From: Fischerella sp.
Lineage (GTDB): Bacteria; Cyanobacteriota; Cyanobacteriia; Cyanobacteriales; Nostocaceae
Length of the DNA: 17,029 bases
Reading direction: 5' to 3'
NCBI GenBank assembly: GCA_026419705.1
Contig: JANZYY010000038.1
Coordinates: 1 to 17,029, forward strand
Part shown: piece by piece, positions 1 through 7,749 of the stretch
Layout: every line of letters begins with the position of its first letter
Numbering within the stretch: position 1 is the first letter of the stretch
Made by a program: the position numbers and the translations under genes
The notes under the pieces: model-generated
Told to the model about the DNA's origin: nothing
The model's input: the letters and a program-made list of their open reading frames with translations, nothing else
The model's database searches: none

Positions 1-4
1 TATT

Positions 5-46
5 GTTTGTAGTTAGCGCTTCAGTGCGAAAGCGCCAACTACAAAC
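5..46. repeat. Near-perfect inverted repeat (stem-loop)
   Basis: Positions 5-21 pair with 30-46, giving a 17-bp stem with a single A/C mismatch (15 with 36) and an 8-base loop. The arms read GTTTGTAGTT and AACTACAAAC at the outer ends and AGCGCTT / AAGCGCC near the loop. It could be the terminator of a gene left of the window or a small interspersed palindromic element. There is no clear T-run directly after it, which favours a repeat element. Confidence 0.6.
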
Positions 47-70
47 TCCACAAAGTTGCTTTGGCAAACC

Positions 71-99
71 ACTAGTTCCTAGTCTCTAGCTCCTAGCGT
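71..99. repeat. Short CTAG-rich degenerate tandem repeat
   Basis: The stretch shows repeated units around CTAGT and CCTAG (ACTAGTTCCTAG, then TCTCTAGCTCCTAG). Such short degenerate tandem repeats are frequent between genes in filamentous cyanobacteria. It lies just upstream of the oxidoreductase gene, so that gene's promoter, if local, must overlap or precede it; I see no convincing promoter hexamers here. Confidence 0.4.
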
Positions 100-132
100 C
101 TCTGCTACATTTGTGAATAGACTGGAAAAACC

Positions 133-137
133 GGAGG
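133..137 (+). promoter_or_regulatory. Shine-Dalgarno site that decides the oxidoreductase start
   Basis: GGAGG ends five bases before the ATG at 143. It supports that start over the in-frame GTG at 113. Confidence 0.7.
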
Positions 138-142
138 CTGGG

Positions 143-1654
143 ATGATAGACGCATCTCAACGTCAAAAAGTAGTAGTTGTTGGTGCGGGTTGGGCTGGAT
201 TAGGTGCAACCTACCACTTGGCAAAACAAGGTTACGATGTGACACTTCTTGAAGCAGGTTCCTACCCTGGTGGACTGGTAGCAGGTTGGAGAACTTCTGG
301 AGGACGTTCTGTAGAAGCGGGTATTCATGGCTTCTGGTATCCTTACAGAAATATTTTTGCCCTTGTCAATGAACTAGAAATTAATCCCTTCACCAGTTGG
401 ACTCGTTCCTCACAATATTCTCCCGCAGGTTTAGAAGTGGAGTCACCCATTTTTCAAGACTTACCCCGACTTCCCACACCTTTGGGAACTTTTCTATATA
501 CTCACTTTCAGCGTCTACCATTAATCGATCGGCTGAGTGCCTTGCCTTTACTTTACGCCGTGATTGATTTTGACAATTCCGATGCAGCCTGGCGGCGTTA
601 TGACTTTATCACAGCCCGAGAATTGTTTAAAGATTTCGGAGTTTCGGCGCGACTTTACAGCGAAGCTTTTGAACCAATGTTATTGGTGGGTTTGTTTGCT
701 CCTGGCGAACAATGTTCCGCTGCAGCAACTTTAGGGATGCTTTACTTTTTTATTCTGGCCCATCAACCTGATTTTGATGTAGTTTGGTGTCGGGGAACTG
801 TTGGAGAAAAAATTTTTCGCCCTTGGGTGGAACGCATTGAAAAAGCCGGGGGAAAGTTACTAACCAATAAACGAGTGACTGATTTAATTATTGATAACAA
901 CAATCGGGCAACGGCTGTAGTTTGTGGTGATGAAGTATTTGATGCTAATGCGGTAATTTTTGCTGTTGGCGTTACTGGCATAAAAAAGATTGTTTCAAGT
1001 AGTGCTTGTTTGCAAAGCCGTGAAGAATTTCGTAATTTATTTAATTTAGGGGCAATTGACGTTTTAGCAACTCGCCTTTGGTTTGACCGTAAAATTAGTA
1101 TTCCTCGTCCTTCCAATGCTTGCTTTGGCTTTGATGCAAATACAGGTTGGACTTTTTTTGATTTGAATGCGCTACATGATGAATACCAGCATGAGACAGG
1201 AACTGTTGTAGAAGTTGATTTTTATCATGCCAATCAATTTCTTGCTTTAGAAGACAAAGAAATTGTGACGAGAGTGCAGCGTTATTTAGCAACTTGCATT
1301 CCGGAATTTCGAGAAGCAAAAGTAGTTGATAGTAGTGTAATTCGCTTACCACAGGCAGTCACTCACTTTGCACCTGGTAGCTATCGCTATATGTTACCAG
1401 TAAAAACTAGTTTTAAGAATGTATTTATGAGTGGTGATTGGATAATTAATCGCCACGGTTCTTGGTCACAGGAAAAAGCTTATGTTACAGGTTTAGAAGC
1501 CGCAAATCAGGTAATTTACGATTTGGGAGAAGGTGTACCAGCAAAGATTTTACCTGTTGAAGCTGATGAACCCCATATTCAATTGGCAAGAACGGTTAAT
1601 AGAACTATACGTTATATTAGCAGGTCTATTTTGCCAGATTTTTGGTTGCCGTAA
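143..1654 (+). CDS. FAD-dependent oxidoreductase, carotenoid desaturase/amine oxidase-like
   Basis: Predicted flavoprotein of 503 residues. The N-terminus carries a Rossmann dinucleotide-binding motif, VVVVGAGWAGLG (residues 10-21), followed by the acidic residue that binds ADP-ribose in LLEAGSYPGG (35-44). Near the C-terminus NVFMSGDWI (about 426-434) matches the second FAD contact of the phytoene/zeta-carotene desaturase and amine-oxidase superfamily. I chose the ATG at 143 because GGAGG (133-137) sits five bases before it; a GTG at 113 in the same frame would add ten residues but has no ribosome binding site. The substrate cannot be read from sequence. A carotenoid or another isoprenoid is plausible from the family, but other desaturase-like flavoenzymes are possible. 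The gene ends at a probable terminator and converges on the next gene. Confidence 0.88.
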   Translation: MIDASQRQKVVVVGAGWAGLGATYHLAKQGYDVTLLEAGSYPGGLVAGWRTSGGRSVEAGIHGFWYPYRNIFALVNELEINPFTSWTRSSQYSPAGLEVESPIFQDLPRLPTPLGTFLYTHFQRLPLIDRLSALPLLYAVIDFDNSDAAWRRYDFITARELFKDFGVSARLYSEAFEPMLLVGLFAPGEQCSAAATLGMLYFFILAHQPDFDVVWCRGTVGEKIFRPWVERIEKAGGKLLTNKRVTDLIIDNNNRATAVVCGDEVFDANAVIFAVGVTGIKKIVSSSACLQSREEFRNLFNLGAIDVLATRLWFDRKISIPRPSNACFGFDANTGWTFFDLNALHDEYQHETGTVVEVDFYHANQFLALEDKEIVTRVQRYLATCIPEFREAKVVDSSVIRLPQAVTHFAPGSYRYMLPVKTSFKNVFMSGDWIINRHGSWSQEKAYVTGLEAANQVIYDLGEGVPAKILPVEADEPHIQLARTVNRTIRYISRSILPDFWLP

Positions 1655-1673
1655 CATTTCCTCTTTGAGAAAT

Positions 1674-1702
1674 GGGGTGTTTGTTACACCCCCCAATTTT
1701 TT
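1674..1702 (+). terminator. Rho-independent-type terminator
   Basis: GGGGTGT (1674-1680) pairs with ACACCCC (1686-1692) around the loop TTGTT, and a run of six T follows at 1697-1702 after a short CCAA spacer. It lies 20 bases after the oxidoreductase stop codon, the expected place for its terminator. It is also downstream of the convergent gene, but no equivalent T-run is seen on the other strand. Confidence 0.65.
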
Positions 1703-1720
1703 CTCCAAGATTAGCTACTG

Positions 1721-2161
1721 TTACCTTGCTTTTTGTTTGACATTCAATCCATCAAGTCCTTGCTTAATCCAATTCAAACATTCATATTCCGATGTGAAGA
1801 TTCTGGGCGCTGCAATATTATTCAATGAGTCTGGTGGATAATGGTCGTAAAAATATTTACCCGATTCGCGATAGAGAATAATTAAATTATTACGGTAAAC
1901 GTAGCGATATTTAAAGCTATCACCTTGGCTGACAAACTCTAAATTTTTGTCAATGTGTTCTTTGGCAATATCAAGAACATTGCTGATGCTACTGCCATAC
2001 ATCTGTGCTGGATTTTCTGCTTTATGAAATCGGCTTTTACGTCCAATTTCTGATAATAATTTATACGAATAAATTTCGTAAGTATCTGCTTTGCCAAAAA
2101 CAAAGGGAATGATGAGATATCCTTTGTATGACAATGAGTTTTTGTAAAGTAGATGGCCCAT
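1721..2161 (-). CDS. Hypothetical protein, 146 residues
   Basis: I do not recognise this family. The protein is predicted soluble, rich in Tyr and Ser, with no signal peptide or membrane segment. It alternates short hydrophobic and charged stretches (for example YKGYLIIPFVFGK near the start and RYVYRNNLIILYRESGKYFY in the middle), suggesting a small beta-rich domain. A longer reading would start at 2215, but the ATG at 2161 has GGAGG five bases upstream and is the better start. The amino-acid composition is normal for a real protein and it fills the gap between convergent and divergent neighbours, so I accept it as a gene. The strand and the separation from the oxidoreductase argue against an operon with it. 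Confidence 0.65.
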   Translation of the reverse strand: MGHLLYKNSLSYKGYLIIPFVFGKADTYEIYSYKLLSEIGRKSRFHKAENPAQMYGSSISNVLDIAKEHIDKNLEFVSQGDSFKYRYVYRNNLIILYRESGKYFYDHYPPDSLNNIAAPRIFTSEYECLNWIKQGLDGLNVKQKAR

Positions 2162-2416
2162 CTCAACCTCCTGTGACTCACTGCTTTTAAAAAATCTCCT
2201 CACCCTTAACCACAAAGATCATTATCCCTCTTTTTGCGAATATCTCTCTTTTATCATTTATCACTTTGCTCATAGAAAAAACCTTATACAAAGCCGAGAC
2301 AGCGTCCCAGAAGCATCGAATCCTTTTCAGAGTGCGATCGCTGTAATCTTGAGCAATGGTTTTATTGTCCATGCAAGGACAAGGAGAGCATAATTGTGAT
2401 TTTTTAGTAAAAATAC

Positions 2417-2444
2417 TTGTCTACAGTGTTGTTATTTAGATAAT
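2417..2444 (+). promoter_or_regulatory. Candidate sigma-70-type promoter of the hydrolase gene
   Basis: TTGTCT (2417-2422) and GATAAT (2439-2444) are spaced by 16 bases, close to the consensus arrangement of a housekeeping promoter. The predicted start of transcription would give a leader of about 40 bases before the GTG at 2493. This is read by eye only. Confidence 0.45.
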
Positions 2445-2492
2445 CTCTAAAAATCTTACAAATAAATATACTTACAGTAAGGAGTGTTTTTT

Positions 2493-3665
2493 GTGGCTTT
2501 CCTAAAAGCTTTGTCAGTAGCTTCTGTTAGTACAGCATTGATTGTTTGGAGTATGGGGGAAATAGCTAGAGCTACGACTGACAGTCCGGCTCCTCTATTT
2601 AAAGAGGTTGATAGCTACAGTACAACAATCTCTGCAAATAACGACATGGCCGATATTTACTTTCCCAAACCATCAGGTATCAAAACAGGCAAACACTCCT
2701 TTCCCATTGCTTTGTTCTTACAAGGTGCAAATGTAGATAAATCAAATTACTCAAATTTCGCCAGAACAGTGGCTAGTTATGGATTTGTGGTGGTTGTTCC
2801 CAATCACCAAAAAAACATTCCACAGGTCGGTACAGGACTTTTCGCTGACACCTCACAAATCGATGCTGTTTTGACGCAAATGAAAGCAGAAAACGCAAAT
2901 CCCAATTCACCTGTTGCTGGAATTGTCAATACACGGAAACTAGGCTTACTCGGTCACTCTCAGGGAGCTGCTGTGGGATTATCCGCGATCGCAAATCTTT
3001 GCCTACCTTTTTTATGTGAAGGTTCTTTTAACCGACCAAAAGAACTTGTAGCAGGAGCTTTTTTCGGAGCCAATCTTCGCGACCCAGCTACTCAACAGTT
3101 TATGCCTATTAATAATTCCCACCGAGTTCCTGTTGCTCTATTGCAGGGAACCCTTGATAGCATAGCTCTTCCGGAGAGAGCGCAGGCAACTTACGAGCAA
3201 ACTCAAGACCCTCCCAAGATGTTGATTAGCGTTTTGGGTGCGAACCACTATGGCATTACGAATACAGATAATCCTACGGGTGCCAGACCAGACATGAATA
3301 CACCTACCCTGGCTCAAAGTGTTGCAGTCGAAACTGTCGCTCGTTGGAGTGGTTTATTCTTACGTGCTAGTGTTTTAAATGACAAACTTGCTTTTAATTA
3401 TGTATATTTCACAGGTGACACCCTCGATCCAAACGTGAGTGCGATCGCTCAAACTAAGAAGAAGATTCCAGAAGCATCATGTAGATGCGGATTGTTTGCT
3501 TTTGGTAGCGGCGGTAATATTTCGGGATGGGCGAAAAATAGGGAAATAAAAGATACAAACAAAGCCAACTTCAATCTCAACCGTTTTTCAAAGCTAATAT
3601 CAAGTCCGGATAATCACTTTATGTTCCCACTGCAATCGCAATTATTAGGTTCATATCCGCACTAA
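2493..3665 (+). CDS. Secreted alpha/beta hydrolase (chlorophyllase/PET-hydrolase-like fold)
   Basis: Predicted exported serine hydrolase of 390 residues. The N-terminus is a signal peptide: a Lys, a hydrophobic stretch, and a likely cut after Ala27 (ARA before TT). The nucleophile elbow GHSQG places Ser156; Asp222 in GTLDS and His252 in ANHYG complete a plausible catalytic triad in the right order. ALFLQGANVDKSNY (about 72-85) looks like the oxyanion-side strand. The family cleaves esters of various kinds, and the substrate is not readable. After the hydrolase core there is a C-terminal part of roughly 100 residues (about 290-390) with a CRCG motif that I do not recognise. I chose the GTG at 2493 because TAAGGAG (2478-2484) lies eight bases before it; the GTG at 2484 overlaps that site. 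It is transcribed alone, with a candidate promoter at 2417-2444. Confidence 0.82.
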   Translation: MAFLKALSVASVSTALIVWSMGEIARATTDSPAPLFKEVDSYSTTISANNDMADIYFPKPSGIKTGKHSFPIALFLQGANVDKSNYSNFARTVASYGFVVVVPNHQKNIPQVGTGLFADTSQIDAVLTQMKAENANPNSPVAGIVNTRKLGLLGHSQGAAVGLSAIANLCLPFLCEGSFNRPKELVAGAFFGANLRDPATQQFMPINNSHRVPVALLQGTLDSIALPERAQATYEQTQDPPKMLISVLGANHYGITNTDNPTGARPDMNTPTLAQSVAVETVARWSGLFLRASVLNDKLAFNYVYFTGDTLDPNVSAIAQTKKKIPEASCRCGLFAFGSGGNISGWAKNREIKDTNKANFNLNRFSKLISSPDNHFMFPLQSQLLGSYPH

Positions 3666-4162
3666 TTAGTTTTGATTCCCAGGTTAACTGCATCCTCCTA
3701 AATTCTGCTTACAAAGGGGAGCCAGTGCGCCCTTGCTGGTTCCCCTCGTCGCACTGGCGTGGATTTTCAGAGGTTTTTGCCCCCCTTGTGAAGCTAGGGA
3801 AAATTTATTGTTGTCAGATAATCGTTCTCTCCTTTATTTTTTTGATGAAGGTGAAAACATGGGGGGATCGGAACCGATGGGGGAACTTTATCAGACTTGT
3901 GTGTACACCTTAGGCTTAGGGGGAGGAAGCAACATAGCTTGACGAGAGTGGAGTTCTGCGTGAATAATCACTATTCAACCGGACTTAATCTGATATACCC
4001 CAATTCCAATGACTAATTACCCATTACCGACACGGGTGCATATAGGACACATATAGCGATTTGTATCTCACTGAGTCGAAAATAGCTACAGATTCTACCT
4101 ACTATCGGTAGTAGTACGGTATGGGAAAATCAAGCCAGATCAAAGAAAGCTTTTGTTTGTTT
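3666..4162. other. Non-coding gap with interspersed repeat, no gene supported
   Basis: About 500 bases lie between the hydrolase and the end of the CHAT-CHASE2 gene. Two short overlapping open frames (about 3725-3942) have no ribosome binding site and run through a palindromic repeat, so I do not call them. A small hairpin CTACTA-TCGG-TAGTAG sits at 4099-4114; it could mark the 3' end of the minus-strand operon, but no U-run follows on that strand. Confidence 0.5.
3721..3758. repeat. Interspersed palindromic repeat, degenerate copy
   Basis: GCCAGTGCG (3721-3729) and CGCACTGGC (3750-3758) form a perfect 9-bp stem around a GGTTCCCC-containing loop. From memory, this resembles a very common intergenic repeat of Nostocales that begins with GAGCCAGTGCG, carries a GGTTCCCC-type core and ends with ACTGGCG. 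It is probably a degenerate copy of that element. Confidence 0.55.
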
Positions 4163-6499
4163 TTAGTTGTAGGATGCGCTACAGGCTGTCACAACTGCAG
4201 CACAAGTTACTAAGACCAAGGCAGATGGAACAAGGGGTACCCATCCACCTTGGGTTAATAGATATAAGCTAAGCCCATACAAAACACATAGACTACTGGC
4301 TAGGACTAGGACAAGACGTAATCGCGATCGCAAACCCCAAGTCAGTACGCCCCCAACCACAGACCAGCACCAGATCCACAAGACTTCACTCCACTTTGGC
4401 AGAGTCCATAAAAGTGGTCGCTTATCCAGCACTGCACTGAGGATCTGGCTGATCATGTGTGCTTGAACAACTACCCCTGGTATTTGCTCGTGAGGCCAAA
4501 TGCGGGCGCTGTAGGGAGTAGACCAATAGTCATGAAAAGTTTGGGCGGTAGTGCCAATCAGGACAATGCGATCGCGTACTAAATCGGGAGTGAGTTGATT
4601 GTTGAGAACTTGTTTGAGAGTGACTTGTTTGGCAACTGGCTGGGAAGCACGCCAATTTAAGAGCACTTGATGGCCAAGATTATCTATCCCATGATACCCG
4701 CCGCTGCTTGCTTCCAAGTTTTTAAAGACCATACTACCAAGCTGCCAGTTGTTTTCAGGAGTCAGCCTGGGTTTGATACCAGCACTTGCCAAGTAACGAG
4801 TTGCAATCCGAAAGCTAAAAGATTTATCAGTTTGGCAAGGAGGTGCAGGAGCCATAGCCAATAGTTGGCGACGGATAATGTTATCGGGGTCTAACACAAC
4901 ATCACTGAAACCTTGGCGTGACGACGGAACTTCTGGAGGAGGTGGAACACCAGCGTCTGCGCCTTCCTCACTGGCTTTGCAAATAGCAATAAAGCGATCG
5001 CTATTTTGCATGGTCTTAGCTAAATCTGCATAGTCCGTCCCCACAGAATTTTCTCGATAGATATCCAAACCAATCACGCGGGGATGGAATTGTTCGATTT
5101 TTTTCACAACTTCAGCCAAGGTTCGGTCCGATAGCGAGGCCCCTGCTCTTTCTTTGGCTGGTTGGGCGCGAACATCAGCTTCCGTAACCGTGACAATCAG
5201 AATGCGCCGATCTGGTTCTTCATGAGGGCGCGATCGCATCAGCCAATCAAAAGCCATCAGTTCCCATGATTGCAACATCCCTAGCGAGCGCATTACCATT
5301 ACCAAAAAGGTTACTACCACACTGGCTTTAAAGACGATGGGAAAAATACGCCGACTAGGTAAAATGGGGGGAGTCAGGAACCTCCCTGGCCAAACTAGGG
5401 GTGCTGACGCTGGGTTCTGGCAAATCACTGGTAACCAGCTTGCACAGGGAAACTCATTTTCTAAACCCTGCAATTTATCTTGTGCTTCCCGCACTGCTAA
5501 ATAGAAAGACTGACCGCTAGCAAAAGCCTCTAGGAAGTGCATTAAAAATTCCTGAGCAACGAGATCGGGTACTGGTTCCCGCATCACAATCATTTGCGGA
5601 ATCTGTAAAGAAGCTAACTGACAAGCCAATCCCAGCCCATCGCAAGAGTTAAAAATTACTAAACTCAGACCGCGGGCGATCGCTGCTCTGAGAGCATTTT
5701 TCAACTGAGGAATCGTGAGACTATCTGTTTGATTGATATGAATTCGCCCAGTTTCACCATCGTCATCAGTTGAACCATGCCCCGCAAAGAAAAGAATATC
5801 CCAACCTTGTTTATCCCAAAGCCACCGATCTAACTCTCGTCGTTGTGGTTCTACCAAAAAAACCGTTTGCGCTCCTGGTAATTGCTCTAGAATTTTCCGA
5901 TCTTTTTGTACATTAATTCCTGTGCTGTTACCTAGAATTGCTAAAATTCTAACTTGATGCTTAGGGTTTCTGCGTATAGATTGAACTTGCTCTACCTCTA
6001 GGATACACGAGCAGATCACGGCTTTTTGGTAATCTTCAAAAAAATCCCACAAATGCCAAGGCAGTCGTCTAACTTGGTTATCTTCTGTGGCTAAAATCAC
6101 TCGAATTTCATCACTTGGGTCTAACTTTGTGCGTAACTTTTGCTCTATATTGCGAAATGGCTCCGACTTGAGCCAGGCATTGATTTTTGTATGTAAATCA
6201 TCACATAATTTCCAAAAATCTACAGAAGAGACGTTGGTGACATCATCTTCTTCTATTTCGATATCTTGGTCTTCTATATCTGTGTGCTTTCGCCAACTCA
6301 AACCAGGATCGACAGACTCATAAAGCAACTGATAGAGTAACTGCCATCGCCTGTAGAGTTGCCAAAGTTCTGGTGCAGTTGGTAAGCTACCAGTAAATTG
6401 GGCGATGGGATTGTTTTCTTCCGACAAGATTGCAGTAACGGAGGAAAAGCCTTGCTTTAAGTTGCCCTTTCCCAGATTTAGTATGACTAATTTACTCAT
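4163..6499 (-). CDS. CHAT-CHASE2 membrane protein (predicted caspase-like peptidase with extracytoplasmic sensor)
   Basis: Protein of 778 residues. The N-terminal half (about 130-365) is a CHAT domain, a caspase-like peptidase fold related to HetF: the catalytic His is His241 in FFAGHGS and the Cys is Cys286 in FNSC, both present. A membrane helix follows (about 385-407), then a CHASE2 sensor domain (about 408-700) with the typical AFDWLMRSRP, ILIVTVTEADV, VIGLDIYRE and LIGTTAQTFHDYWSTPYS segments, and three more helices (about 704-773). The expected topology is CHAT inside, CHASE2 outside. Most CHASE2 proteins carry their output domain (kinase or cyclase) after the sensor; here the only output is the CHAT domain in front. 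The ATG lies two bases after the stop of the DUF1822 gene, without a clear ribosome site, so translation is probably coupled. It is the last gene of the operon. Confidence 0.88.
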   Translation of the reverse strand: MSKLVILNLGKGNLKQGFSSVTAILSEENNPIAQFTGSLPTAPELWQLYRRWQLLYQLLYESVDPGLSWRKHTDIEDQDIEIEEDDVTNVSSVDFWKLCDDLHTKINAWLKSEPFRNIEQKLRTKLDPSDEIRVILATEDNQVRRLPWHLWDFFEDYQKAVICSCILEVEQVQSIRRNPKHQVRILAILGNSTGINVQKDRKILEQLPGAQTVFLVEPQRRELDRWLWDKQGWDILFFAGHGSTDDDGETGRIHINQTDSLTIPQLKNALRAAIARGLSLVIFNSCDGLGLACQLASLQIPQMIVMREPVPDLVAQEFLMHFLEAFASGQSFYLAVREAQDKLQGLENEFPCASWLPVICQNPASAPLVWPGRFLTPPILPSRRIFPIVFKASVVVTFLVMVMRSLGMLQSWELMAFDWLMRSRPHEEPDRRILIVTVTEADVRAQPAKERAGASLSDRTLAEVVKKIEQFHPRVIGLDIYRENSVGTDYADLAKTMQNSDRFIAICKASEEGADAGVPPPPEVPSSRQGFSDVVLDPDNIIRRQLLAMAPAPPCQTDKSFSFRIATRYLASAGIKPRLTPENNWQLGSMVFKNLEASSGGYHGIDNLGHQVLLNWRASQPVAKQVTLKQVLNNQLTPDLVRDRIVLIGTTAQTFHDYWSTPYSARIWPHEQIPGVVVQAHMISQILSAVLDKRPLLWTLPKWSEVLWIWCWSVVGGVLTWGLRSRLRLVLVLASSLCVLYGLSLYLLTQGGWVPLVPSALVLVTCAAVVTACSASYN

Positions 6500-6501
6500 G
6501 G

Positions 6502-7743
6502 CTACAAGCCAACAAGCTTCTCCAGCACAAAATCTTCTCTAATACTGATATCACCAAGGGCGATCTGAATACTAAAATTTTTTCCGGGAGGAGATTTAAA
6601 TTTTTTCAGTTGAATAAAGTGATCGTGACATCTTGATTCTACTTCTTGAAGAATGTTTCCTGCTCCCGAGACCAAAATTAATTTGAGATGGGGTGGTAGG
6701 TAAACTTCTTCGTTTGCGGGATGCAGTTGCACGCGGATACTAAATTTTTCATCCCATTCTGATGTCAAACCAATTAGCAGCACAACTGCAGTACCTCCCA
6801 ATTGCATCCCCAAATCAATTAATTTGGCTGCTTTCACGGGAACCTCGTTCAAGGCAGTCTGGTTTCGGAATTGAACTGCTAGAGTTTTCTTTTGACAGCT
6901 GAAGAACGTATCAAAAGACTGCCAGCCAGCCTCAAAGGTATTGTCAAACCATTGACTCAAGTTGTTCACTAAAGAGCGATCGCACTTAACCTGATTCATC
7001 TTTTGGTTGACGAGCCGTCTTTGGTAAAGATGCTGCCTACTTTCATCTGATGCTAGTAGTGCAGCCCATTCCTCAAAACTCATATCCGCAGGCAAATCAA
7101 CAGTCCACTCACCCAGTTGTTTTAGTAATTTCTCGACTTGTACACTTGACAAAGTTGGTAAAGATTTAACCTCTAGTTGCTTTGGGGAAAACACTTCCCG
7201 TGCTACCCACAGCACATTTAAGTCTGTAATTAAATCCTCTTGATCTAGCGAGTAAGTTCTATCGATGGGGTCATATTTAGCTTCTTTGCGGATCTGCTGA
7301 TGGGTAGCATACCCCCACACTGCCAACCAGCGATCTTCCAAGTTTAACTGCACAGCCAAATAGTAGTTAGCTGCCCAGTTAGGAATATCGACCCATTCTT
7401 GGGGAATTCGAAACTCTGTAAGATTGCTTTTCTCACTGGGGATTAACACTAATCGAGTCTCGCCTAGAGTAATAGCAGTGCCATTCACAACTTCCCAGAA
7501 ACTGGGAAGCTGATTATAGTCAGGCCAAACCTGCAGATTTTCTCCCAGTTCAGGGTCTTGTTTCAACCAAGTCAAAAAAGAATTCAAACACAAACAATTC
7601 AGGTAAGCATTCCAGCGAGTTGCTGTGTGAGAATAAAGGTTTTGAGAAGTTAACTGCCATGCTTTTTTCTGTTCTTGAACTGATAATTCTAACCATAATT
7701 TTTCCGGATATATTATCATCAAATCATCTAATTCTAATGTCAT
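6502..7743 (-). CDS. DUF1822 family protein
   Basis: Protein of 413 residues that I assign to DUF1822, a family of unknown function known mainly from cyanobacteria. No signal peptide or clear membrane segment is visible. The first 190 residues are rich in Trp (for example WVDIPNWAANYYLAV and RWLAVWGYATHQQ); the C-terminal part (about 300-413) looks like a beta-rich domain with KLIDLGMQLGGTAVVLLIGL and an even pattern of hydrophobic residues. A central helical part (about 200-290) contains EEWAALLASDESRQHL. It lies six bases after the sigma-like gene and two bases before the CHAT-CHASE2 gene. That position suggests it links the two partners, perhaps as a binding protein, substrate or inhibitor, but nothing in the sequence proves this. 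Confidence 0.8.
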   Translation of the reverse strand: MTLELDDLMIIYPEKLWLELSVQEQKKAWQLTSQNLYSHTATRWNAYLNCLCLNSFLTWLKQDPELGENLQVWPDYNQLPSFWEVVNGTAITLGETRLVLIPSEKSNLTEFRIPQEWVDIPNWAANYYLAVQLNLEDRWLAVWGYATHQQIRKEAKYDPIDRTYSLDQEDLITDLNVLWVAREVFSPKQLEVKSLPTLSSVQVEKLLKQLGEWTVDLPADMSFEEWAALLASDESRQHLYQRRLVNQKMNQVKCDRSLVNNLSQWFDNTFEAGWQSFDTFFSCQKKTLAVQFRNQTALNEVPVKAAKLIDLGMQLGGTAVVLLIGLTSEWDEKFSIRVQLHPANEEVYLPPHLKLILVSGAGNILQEVESRCHDHFIQLKKFKSPPGKNFSIQIALGDISIREDFVLEKLVGL

Positions 7744-7749
7744 ACCCTT

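Noticed and set aside
113..142. The longer start (GTG at 113) of the oxidoreductase
   Set aside because: The ATG at 143 has a GGAGG at ideal distance and the extra ten residues do not belong to the Rossmann fold.
2187..2372. A 61-codon open frame on the minus strand upstream of the 146-residue gene
   Set aside because: Its ATG has no ribosome binding site and it contains a HIP1 octamer in frame. It may only be the leader of the next gene.
3725..3942. Two overlapping short plus-strand frames after the hydrolase gene
   Set aside because: They run through a palindromic repeat, use different frames of the same DNA and lack ribosome sites.
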